DNA from: a virus
Reading direction: 5' to 3' (one strand)
DNA length: 64,000 bases
Virus record (IMG/VR): IMGVR_UViG_3300025874_000005
Location: 100,119-164,118 of that record
Shown here: positions 53,612 through 61,048 of the stretch, piece by piece
How positions within the stretch are numbered: the first letter of the stretch is position 1
Layout of the letters: each line of letters begins with the position of its first letter
Made by a program: the position numbers and the translations under genes
Notes under the pieces: model-generated
What the model saw: only the letters and a program-made list of their open reading frames with translations
The model's database searches: none
What the model was told of the DNA's origin: nothing

Positions 53612-53620
53612 ATATTTATA
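53612..53620 (+). promoter_or_regulatory. ATATTTATA element (candidate late promoter)
   Basis: ATATTTATAATTGAATAAA, 29 bases before the tube ATG at 53650. Confidence 0.5.
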
Positions 53621-53649
53621 ATTGAATAAAAAAATTAAAAAAACATAAA

Positions 53650-54138
53650 ATGGCAGTATTAGATCCAAACGAAATATTTTTCACAGCATTTGAGCCAAAG
53701 GTAGCTAATAGATTTATCATGTACGTAGATGGATTTCCATCATACATTATTAAAGGTATTAGTGGATTAGGGTTCGCACAAGATGAAATTACATTAAATC
53801 ATATCAACACTTATAGAAAAGTTAAAGGTAAGTTAAGATGGAATGACATTACGATGCAATTATTTGACCCTATAACACCTTCAGGAGCACAAGCTGTAAT
53901 GGAGTGGGTTAGATTACACCATGAATCAGTAACTGGTAGAGATGGTTACTCTGATTTCTATAAAAAAGATTTAACAATTGATGTGTTAGGTCCTGTAGGT
54001 GATGTTGTTTCTGAATGGATCATAAAAGGAGCATTTATCAAAGACGGATCGTTTGCTGATATGAATTGGGACACTGATGGTGAAGCTCAAAACATTGATT
54101 TAACAATTGGAATGGATTACTGCGTGTTGAATTTCTAA
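53650..54138 (+). CDS. gp19: Tail tube protein (gp19)
   Basis: A 162-residue tube subunit. DPNEIFFTAFEPKVANRFIM, IKGISGLGFAQDEITLNHIN, KGKLRWNDITMQLFDPITPS and GAFIKDGSFADMNWDTDGE are characteristic of the gp19 family. Hexameric rings stack to form the inner tube driven through the envelope by the sheath. It follows the sheath, as in T4, and is closed by a terminator. Confidence 0.94.
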   Translation: MAVLDPNEIFFTAFEPKVANRFIMYVDGFPSYIIKGISGLGFAQDEITLNHINTYRKVKGKLRWNDITMQLFDPITPSGAQAVMEWVRLHHESVTGRDGYSDFYKKDLTIDVLGPVGDVVSEWIIKGAFIKDGSFADMNWDTDGEAQNIDLTIGMDYCVLNF

Positions 54139-54164
54139 TAAGAAATTATATATTTTTGAAAAAT

Positions 54165-54190
54165 AGCTTGGCTTCGGTCAAGCTTTTTTT
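54165..54190 (+). terminator. Intrinsic terminator with UUCG loop
   Basis: Stem AGCTTGGC / GTCAAGCT, tetraloop TTCG, then a seven-T run. Ends the sheath-tube unit. Confidence 0.9.
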
Positions 54191-54240
54191 TATATTATAT
54201 ATGTATACGCGAATATTAAGTTATAACAAATAAAATTTAT

Positions 54241-54975
54241 ATGGAAGAATTTAAACTACCTACTGAAAACGTAGAATTACCTTCAAAGGGATTATTATAC
54301 CCTGAAGACAACCCACTATCTTCTGGTATGGTTGAAATAAAATATATGACTGCTAAAGAAGAAGATATTTTAACTAACCAATCATACATTAAAAAAGGAA
54401 TTGTACTAGATAAACTACTACAATCACTTATAGTTAATAAATCTATTAAATATGATGATATTATCGTAGGAGATAAAAATGCACTACTTATTGCAGCCCG
54501 TATCTTAGGATATGGTGCAACCTATGACTTTGATTATAATGGCGAAAAACAATCAGTTGATTTATCTACATTAGAAAATGTTCAGTTCAATGAAGATTTA
54601 ATTACAAAAGGAGTAAATGAGTTTGATTATGAACTCCCAAAAATTAAAGCTAAAATATCTTTTAAAATATTAGATGGAAAAGATGAAAGAGCTATTGAAA
54701 GAGAACTTCAAGGACTTAAAAAGATTAATAAGGATGCTAATCCTGAAATGTCTACTCGTTTAAAATATATTATAACAGCAATTGAGGGAAATCCTGATAG
54801 AAAATCAATTAGGGAGTTTGTAGATAATTATCTGCTAGCCCAGGATTCCAGGGCATTAAGAAACTATATAAAATTAGTTCAACCAGATGTTGATCTAACT
54901 TTTTTTCCCGACGGAAGGACTGATGACGCAATCCTCCCCATTGGACTTAACTTTTTTTGGCCTGACGCTCGATAA
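54241..54975 (+). CDS. gp26: Baseplate / tail assembly chaperone (gp26-like)
   Basis: A 244-residue protein of the T4 gp26-like family (Pfam name T4_baseplate as I recall it): NVELPSKGLLYPEDNPLSSG, VEIKYMTAKEEDILTNQSYI and KKGIVLDKLLQSLI near the start, and a conserved end (ILPIGLNFFWPDAR). Genes in this slot between tube and tape measure are tail assembly chaperones in many phages. It overlaps the next ORF by 53 bases in the +1 frame, over a seven-T run, so a fused product is possible. Preceded by CGAATATTAA and AACAAATAAAATTTA elements. Confidence 0.8.
   Translation: MEEFKLPTENVELPSKGLLYPEDNPLSSGMVEIKYMTAKEEDILTNQSYIKKGIVLDKLLQSLIVNKSIKYDDIIVGDKNALLIAARILGYGATYDFDYNGEKQSVDLSTLENVQFNEDLITKGVNEFDYELPKIKAKISFKILDGKDERAIERELQGLKKINKDANPEMSTRLKYIITAIEGNPDRKSIREFVDNYLLAQDSRALRNYIKLVQPDVDLTFFPDGRTDDAILPIGLNFFWPDAR
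54892..54958 (+). repeat. Direct repeat GA-y-TAACTTTTTTT bracketing the overlap
   Basis: GATCTAACTTTTTTT (54892-54906) and GACTTAACTTTTTTT (54944-54958), offset by 52 bases. The first encodes DLTFF in the upstream frame, the second DLTFF in the downstream frame. Confidence 0.7.
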
Positions 54976-55252
54976 TGCGCCCGGAGTTAGAGTAAACGTA
55001 TTTAATACAATACACGAAATTGTATTCAATGGTAAGGGTGGATATGATTGGAACACTGTGTATAACATGCCTATATGGCTACGTAAGTTTACTTTTAATA
55101 AACTAAAAAGTCATTATGATGAAGTTGAAGAGAATAGAAAAAAAGCTAATAAGGGAAAAGGCACACAAATAGATTTAAATAACCCAACTAAATCCCAACC
55201 ACCAAAAAGTATATCACCCCCCTCTTACGTTTCAAAAAGAACGCAAAAATAG
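54923..55252 (+). CDS. gp51: Baseplate hub assembly protein (gp51-like)
   Basis: A 109-residue protein starting at ATG 54923 inside the previous gene. After MTQSSPLDLTFFGLTLD it has VFNTIHEIVFNGKGGYDWNT and VYNMPIWLRKFTFNKLKSHY, resembling the gp51-like helical segment (mostly around MPxxLRRxF) in T4-like phages, and ends in a Lys/Pro/Ser-rich tail. In T4, gp51 helps hub assembly. Its first 12 codons overlap the gp26-like gene's 3' end, so it may also be made as the C-terminal part of a +1 frameshift product. Confidence 0.65.
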   Translation: MTQSSPLDLTFFGLTLDNAPGVRVNVFNTIHEIVFNGKGGYDWNTVYNMPIWLRKFTFNKLKSHYDEVEENRKKANKGKGTQIDLNNPTKSQPPKSISPPSYVSKRTQK

Positions 55253-55261
55253 GTTTTTCTA

Positions 55262-55270
55262 ATATTTATA
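55262..55270 (+). promoter_or_regulatory. ATATTTATA element (candidate late promoter)
   Basis: ATATTTATAATAAAA, 16 bases before the tape-measure ATG at 55287. Confidence 0.5.
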
Positions 55271-55286
55271 ATAAAACAAACCTATA

Positions 55287-58250
55287 ATGGCTGATAATAG
55301 TTTAGACCCTAAAAAATACCAACAGGTAGTTGAACTTCTTAAACAGATAAGAAGAGGCTATGAATCTTTAGGTAAAGCAAATCCTTTTACGGGTCAAACA
55401 GCACGTGAGTTTATTGACGCTATGGAGGATGCTGATGATGCTATTATTAAACTAGTTGATGGTGTAGATGAATTAGATAAGCAATTAGATAATGTTGGGA
55501 AAAATGCAAAGGGTTACTTTGAAACTTTAATAGGTTTAAATGGTGCCCTAAAAAAGCAAAATGAAAGTCTTAACATTACTAAAAGAGCAACCAGCCAAAT
55601 CCAGGGAATTGCTGAAAAGTTAAAAGATGATCAAGAGGGTATTAACAGACTAAACGCTAAAGAACTTGCCCAACTCCAACAAAAATACAAATCCCAACTT
55701 TCTAACTTTCAAATAGCTAATAAAGAAATACTTTTAGGAAAAGATGGTGAAAAATTAAATGAAGCTAATCTAAAAAAACGTTTAGCATCATTATTAGTAC
55801 AAGAAAAGATTACTGAGGGTCATGCTGATATGATAATGGAGATGCAGGCTGAGTCTTCAGTTTTAACTGACATAAACCAAAAATTAGCAGACAGGCAAGC
55901 AAAAGAAGCAAAGGTTGCTGAGTACAATGAATTAACCAATAAAGCATTAGACTCAGCTGGTGGGTTAATGAAAAGTTTAGGATTTGGTAAATATGCTGAT
56001 ATGTTTAAGGACATAAGTAAAGAAGCTAATGAATTAACTGAAGAACTTTACGACCAACAACAAGCAGCTAATGATTTTAATACGGAATTAAAAAAAGCCC
56101 AGGCAAACGGTGAAAGAACAGGTGAAGAGCTTAAAGATTTAAGTAAACTAGGTTTAGAGGATGCCGACATTGAGGCAAAAGTTTTAGGAGATACACTTGT
56201 AAAGGGAGCTACAAAGTTTAAGAAGGAAATGTTAGCTGCTTTAGATGTAGCTATACTTAAGGGTTTAAAAGATGGAATTAAAAAGTTTGGGGAAGAAAGA
56301 GAAGATTTAGCTAAAACATTTGCCCTAGGGAGAGATGATGCTAATAATTTAAAATCTTCATTAAATGTAGCTGCTAATTCTAGTGGAGAACTTCATTTTA
56401 ATATTGCAGATGCTGTTAAAGGTATACAAGAATTCAACCAAGAAATAGGAGGTGCTGTTAAACTAACCCAAGATGAATTAAAAACATTTTCATTATTATC
56501 TAATGAATTTGGGTTAACCAATGAACAAGCAGCTCAATTTGTAAAATCAGCAAAATTAAGAGGTGAAAGTGCTGAAGATCTTACTGCAACCTTAAGAGGA
56601 CAAGTAGCAATTTTAGCAGAACAAGAAGGAGTAGCAGTAAACCAACAACAAACATTTGCTGCCATTGGTAATATTAGTGCTGCTAATAGATTATCAATGG
56701 AAGGTCAAGGTAAATCATTAGCTAATGCAGCATTCCAAGCTGCTAAATTAGGAATGAGTCAATCACAACTTGAAAAAACATCATCATCACTATTAGACTT
56801 TGAAAGTTCTATAGCAGCAGAGATGGAAGCTGAATTAATGACTGGTAAACAGTTAAATTTAGAAGATGCCAGAAGAGCTGCTTTAATGGGTGATCAAGAA
56901 GGATTAGCCAAAGCAATATCTAGAGAAATAGGAACAGCTAAAGATTTTAGTAAAATGAATGTTTTACAACAACAATCATTAGCCAAAGCCTTTGGAATGT
57001 CAAGGGAAGAATTAGCAGAAACTTTAGAAACCCAAGAGCTTTTAACAGGTGAAGCTAAATCTATGACAGCTGCTTCTGATGCTTATAATAAAGCAATGGA
57101 GGATGGAGTTATAACAGCTGATGAACAAAGACAAATTGGATCTGATCAATTAACAGATCAACTACATGCTGAGGCTGCTAGTAAAAGATTTGCAGATGCT
57201 ATGGTAAAATTAAAAGATCAATTAACTCCTATTATGGAATCCATATCTAAGATATTAGATGGATTAATGGATATGGTTGAAGCTGCCCAAAGTGTAGGAG
57301 GTTTATTTACAAGTATAGGTAAATATATGGGAATTATATCTGGGATTAGGATATTTGCAAGAATGAAAGCAGGTTTAGGAGTATTAAAAAATATGTTTGG
57401 TTTTTTAACTAAAATAGGAGGAGCTGCATCATCTTTAGCAAGTACATTAGGGTTTGGTTCAACAGCTGCGTCATCAGCAGCATCCACATCAGCTAATGTT
57501 GCTGAGGGGGTTGCAGGAGCATCTACTAAAGCAGCAGCATCAAAAGTAGCAACAGCAGGTGGTGCAGCTGGTGGAGGTATGATGTCTAAAATTGGAGGAC
57601 TTTTTAGTAAAATAAATCCTATAAATGCTTTAAAAGATGCTATTAAACCTGTAATTGGTAAAGCTGCTTTAGGTCAAACTTTAAAATCATTAACAAAAAG
57701 AATTCCTATAATAGGAAGTTTTATTGAAGGAGTATTTGCAAACTCAGACATTAAAGGAATGATTGCTGACGGTAAAACTAAAAAAGAGATAGACGTAGCA
57801 ATAGGAAAAAGAGTAAATGAAGGTATAGGAGCAGTTATTGGGTCCGCTGGTGGAATGGCAGCTATTCAAGCTTTAAACATAGCACCAGGTTTAGGAATAG
57901 CTTTAACCCCAGTTGCAGGTATAGCAGGAGATTGGTTAGGAAGAAGATTAGGAGGGTTAATGCCAGGACAAGAAACTGTAGGGGGTATTGTTAGAAATAC
58001 ATTCTATGACAAAGAATCAGAAGCTGCGGGTATAGCAGAAGATTTTATTTCAAGACCAGGACAACCTATTCAAAAGTTTAGAGCTGATGATATTATAATG
58101 GGGGGAACTAATCTTACAGGTGGGGGTGATAATTCTCAAGTAGTAACTCTATTAAAAGAATTAATATCAGCAGTAAAAAGTGGCGGTGATGTTTATATTG
58201 ATGGAGCTAAAGCAGGTAAAGCAATGGTTATGGCGACTTCCAATATTTAA
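55287..58250 (+). CDS. Tail tape-measure-like protein
   Basis: A 987-residue protein. Residues ~1-330 are coiled-coil rich (VVELLKQIRRGYESLGKANP, ALKKQNESLNITKRATSQIQ). The middle (~340-660) is helical and Ala/Gln/Glu-rich. Around 680-740 and 860-900 there are hydrophobic/Gly-rich segments (AIQALNIAPGLGIALTPVAG) as in tape measures that insert into the host membrane. The length sets the tail length in such proteins (gp29 in T4). It follows the gp26/gp51-like chaperone genes, which is the usual chaperone-tape order. Confidence 0.75.
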   Translation: MADNSLDPKKYQQVVELLKQIRRGYESLGKANPFTGQTAREFIDAMEDADDAIIKLVDGVDELDKQLDNVGKNAKGYFETLIGLNGALKKQNESLNITKRATSQIQGIAEKLKDDQEGINRLNAKELAQLQQKYKSQLSNFQIANKEILLGKDGEKLNEANLKKRLASLLVQEKITEGHADMIMEMQAESSVLTDINQKLADRQAKEAKVAEYNELTNKALDSAGGLMKSLGFGKYADMFKDISKEANELTEELYDQQQAANDFNTELKKAQANGERTGEELKDLSKLGLEDADIEAKVLGDTLVKGATKFKKEMLAALDVAILKGLKDGIKKFGEEREDLAKTFALGRDDANNLKSSLNVAANSSGELHFNIADAVKGIQEFNQEIGGAVKLTQDELKTFSLLSNEFGLTNEQAAQFVKSAKLRGESAEDLTATLRGQVAILAEQEGVAVNQQQTFAAIGNISAANRLSMEGQGKSLANAAFQAAKLGMSQSQLEKTSSSLLDFESSIAAEMEAELMTGKQLNLEDARRAALMGDQEGLAKAISREIGTAKDFSKMNVLQQQSLAKAFGMSREELAETLETQELLTGEAKSMTAASDAYNKAMEDGVITADEQRQIGSDQLTDQLHAEAASKRFADAMVKLKDQLTPIMESISKILDGLMDMVEAAQSVGGLFTSIGKYMGIISGIRIFARMKAGLGVLKNMFGFLTKIGGAASSLASTLGFGSTAASSAASTSANVAEGVAGASTKAAASKVATAGGAAGGGMMSKIGGLFSKINPINALKDAIKPVIGKAALGQTLKSLTKRIPIIGSFIEGVFANSDIKGMIADGKTKKEIDVAIGKRVNEGIGAVIGSAGGMAAIQALNIAPGLGIALTPVAGIAGDWLGRRLGGLMPGQETVGGIVRNTFYDKESEAAGIAEDFISRPGQPIQKFRADDIIMGGTNLTGGGDNSQVVTLLKELISAVKSGGDVYIDGAKAGKAMVMATSNI

Positions 58251-58252
58251 TA

Positions 58253-58261
58253 ATATTTATA
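58253..58261 (+). promoter_or_regulatory. ATATTTATA element (candidate late promoter)
   Basis: ATATTTATAACAAAACAAC, 29 bases before ATG 58291. Confidence 0.5.
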
Positions 58262-58290
58262 ACAAAACAACAAATTAAACACATACAATT

Positions 58291-58590
58291 ATGGCAAATT
58301 CAATTCAAAAAATGTTTGATACTGATGGATCACCTTTAGGTGTTCCTGTATCACCAGCAAGCCCACAAGCTCCAGACGCAGTTAGCATTGTAGGTAATTC
58401 ATTACTCCACAATCAATACTCAAATATTGGAGACCCAACATTAACAAATCCAGCATATGATAATTTTGGTGCAGGAGCTATGGGATATACTAATCCAAGT
58501 ACTTCTCAATTAGGTGAACAAACACAAGCATACCAAGAACCAGTAAACAGATATGCAAATAACTTACCTGAAGGAGCAGCAGGAATCTAA
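58291..58590 (+). CDS. Small Pro/Gly/Asn-rich tail protein
   Basis: A 99-residue low-complexity protein (SPLGVPVSPASPQAPDAVSI, NPAYDNFGAGAMGYTNPS, YQEPVNRYANNLPEGAAGI) with little predicted structure. It starts a unit of baseplate genes, nine bases before the next. No family is recognised; a small flexible baseplate or tail component fits the context. Confidence 0.5.
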   Translation: MANSIQKMFDTDGSPLGVPVSPASPQAPDAVSIVGNSLLHNQYSNIGDPTLTNPAYDNFGAGAMGYTNPSTSQLGEQTQAYQEPVNRYANNLPEGAAGI

Positions 58591-58599
58591 ATTTAAAAT

Positions 58600-60723
58600 A
58601 TGCCTCTAATTAATTTCCAAACAGATTTTACAAATCTGCCTTGGGGGAGAGACAGACGTAATAGTGACGACAGTCGTCAACCTTATATTACTAAAGATAT
58701 TCCTCAAGGTGATGATAACCTTCCTGTAAGATCAGGACCGGATTTTATCGTTAGGGGAGGATTAAAGGCAGTTTCAAATGCGTTAGATGATGTAGGTAGA
58801 TTAGCCCAAATGTTTGTGGATACTAAAAATCCATCAGCAGGTTTAGGATTTATAGCTAAACAAAATATATTATCTAGAACATCAGTTAAAACCCCAGCTT
58901 CATTTGGTTTAGGATATGCCGGTTTTACACCTTATGTTTGGGGTGTAAATGAAAATGGACTAATAGCTGAAGGTGGTGGTAATATAAATCAAGGAGTTTA
59001 TACTCCTATAGGTACTATAGCAACAGCTTTAGGAAATGGGTTAGGATTTCATGCAAATTTATTAGGTTTAGACCCTTTTTCCCCAATGAGTGGTGTAGTA
59101 GAAGGGGGTTTATTTCAGGGTGATTTACCTCCAGGGATGAGTTTATTAGGTTTAAATACCTATGAAGCAGCTACTAAACAATTAAATGAAACAGCTGAAA
59201 ATAATAGATTAGTAACATTCTTAACTAGGGCTGAAGAAGTAGGCAACAGCCCAGACCAAAATATTTTTGCTTATAGTGGAGGACCGGGTGCTATTTTAGG
59301 AATAGGTAAAACAAATATTAGATTTGCAGATCAACGAACAGGAGTAGCAAATCCTCAATCTGTATCAAACCCTGGACAGTTTTATTTAGGTGGAGTTACT
59401 AGAAGATCATATCAAACTGATGATTTATCAAAATTCCAATACCAACTTTCCATCCAAAATAGTGCCACAGCTAAATACGGCCAATTATATTTAACATCAA
59501 ATGAAAAATTTAAATTCCAGAGAAATAGAGAATTTTTATTTGATGATGTTAATGGTCCCGCAATATTAAAAGGAATAAATGGTCCTTACCAAACTTTTAA
59601 TTATAAGGTAGATGGGTTAGTAAATGAGATAAATTCATTTACAGATGATGAAACTGGAGAAGTAACAACATATAATACTCAAAAATTTATAGTAAATAAT
59701 AATGTATTATACAAAAATAACTCAAGAACATATTCACAACCACAATTAATAGGTAAAGAAAATGTAATTGAAGGAGGAGCTGCGGGTTTATACCCTACAG
59801 ATTTTAGAAAAGAACTATATGATGTAGATGGAGTTAATTTAGAAGATACAAAAGTATCATCTGTAATAGGTTTATCCCCTAACTATAGAGTTAAAAATAT
59901 AGATGAAAGGCTTAATATGGGTATGCCTGGAAAAGAAGGTGGTGAATACAGAGCAGATTACACTGGAAATAAAAATGTATGGAATTATGGAATCCCAGCA
60001 ACTGAATTACAAGCATTAGATAAAATTACAGCTATGCCTATGTATGATGGTACAGGGCCTGACGCAAACCAACCAATTAATGATTTAGTTAAGTTTAGAA
60101 TAGCAGCTATAAATAATGATGGCACAGATGGTGAAGCTGTTTATATGCATTTTAGAGCATTTTTAGATAATATGTCAGATAATTATGAAGCTAATTGGAA
60201 TAGTATTAAGTATGTTGGAAGGGGAGAACCATTATACAATTATGAAGGGTTTGGTAGAACTATATCATTAGGTTTTACAGTTGCAGCACAATCAAAAGCT
60301 GAACTTATCCCCATGTATAAAAAATTAAATTATTTAGCATCAACTTTAGCTCCTGATTACACAGCAGCAGGGTTTATGAGAGGAAATTTAGTTAGACTAA
60401 CAGTAGGGGGATATTTATATGAACAGCCTGGTTTTATTACATCATTAACATATGATATACCTGATACTTCAACTTGGGAAATAGCTATTGATGCTGAAGG
60501 AGGATCAGATGGTAGTGTTAAAGAACTCCCCCATGTTATTAAAGTAAGCGGGTTTTCATTCACCCCAATTCATACATTCCTACCAGAAAAACCAAATAAT
60601 GCAAATAATCCAAATAGTAAATTTATTGCATTAAGTAATGGGGTTAATAATAATTACAATGATGTATATGAAACATATCAACCAACTGCAGGTAGTGGAG
60701 GAGATAACCAAAGCCAAACATAA
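58600..60723 (+). CDS. Baseplate tail-tube cap / initiator-like protein
   Basis: A 707-residue protein. N-terminal ~150 residues hold a positively charged start (LPWGRDRRNSDDSRQPYI) and a Gly-rich region. The C-terminal third (~495-690; DLVKFRIAAINNDGTDGEAV, IKYVGRGEPLYNYEGFGRTI, AELIPMYKKLNYLASTLAPD, ITSLTYDIPDTSTWEIAIDA) resembles gp48/gp54-type baseplate cap proteins, which have a tube-like fold and start tube assembly. It overlaps the next gene by one base (TAATG). The exact T4 equivalent (48 or 54) is not settled by sequence alone. Confidence 0.65.
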   Translation: MPLINFQTDFTNLPWGRDRRNSDDSRQPYITKDIPQGDDNLPVRSGPDFIVRGGLKAVSNALDDVGRLAQMFVDTKNPSAGLGFIAKQNILSRTSVKTPASFGLGYAGFTPYVWGVNENGLIAEGGGNINQGVYTPIGTIATALGNGLGFHANLLGLDPFSPMSGVVEGGLFQGDLPPGMSLLGLNTYEAATKQLNETAENNRLVTFLTRAEEVGNSPDQNIFAYSGGPGAILGIGKTNIRFADQRTGVANPQSVSNPGQFYLGGVTRRSYQTDDLSKFQYQLSIQNSATAKYGQLYLTSNEKFKFQRNREFLFDDVNGPAILKGINGPYQTFNYKVDGLVNEINSFTDDETGEVTTYNTQKFIVNNNVLYKNNSRTYSQPQLIGKENVIEGGAAGLYPTDFRKELYDVDGVNLEDTKVSSVIGLSPNYRVKNIDERLNMGMPGKEGGEYRADYTGNKNVWNYGIPATELQALDKITAMPMYDGTGPDANQPINDLVKFRIAAINNDGTDGEAVYMHFRAFLDNMSDNYEANWNSIKYVGRGEPLYNYEGFGRTISLGFTVAAQSKAELIPMYKKLNYLASTLAPDYTAAGFMRGNLVRLTVGGYLYEQPGFITSLTYDIPDTSTWEIAIDAEGGSDGSVKELPHVIKVSGFSFTPIHTFLPEKPNNANNPNSKFIALSNGVNNNYNDVYETYQPTAGSGGDNQSQT

Positions 60724-61043
60724 TGAATAGGTATTCTAACGTAAAAGAAATAAGAAATACAAATGAATTTGTAGGCACTATTGGTACTAGATATTATACT
60801 AATAATACTTATCCCGAAGTTCCCCCAAATGAAAATGATATATGGGTTGAAACAGAATTTGGTGATAGATTAGATTCATTAGCATTTCAATTTTATAATG
60901 ATGTTACCTTATATTGGGTAATATCTATAGCAAACCCAAATAAGATTAATATGGGCTCCTTATTTTTAGACCCAGGTGCCCAAATAAGAATCCCAACAAA
61001 TATAGTCCAAATAGTAGATAGTTATAATATATTAAATAGGTAA
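60723..61043 (+). CDS. Baseplate wedge-like / LysM-type protein (gp53-like)
   Basis: A 106-residue protein. The C-terminal half, TEFGDRLDSLAFQFYNDVTL followed by YWVISIANPNKINMG, LDPGAQIRIPTN, is the LysM-like motif of gp53 and gpX-type baseplate proteins, where it binds other baseplate parts rather than free peptidoglycan. It is coupled to the previous gene (TAATG) and lies five bases before the hub gene. Likely a baseplate wedge subunit. Confidence 0.65.
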   Translation: MNRYSNVKEIRNTNEFVGTIGTRYYTNNTYPEVPPNENDIWVETEFGDRLDSLAFQFYNDVTLYWVISIANPNKINMGSLFLDPGAQIRIPTNIVQIVDSYNILNR

Positions 61044-61048
61044 AAGTT

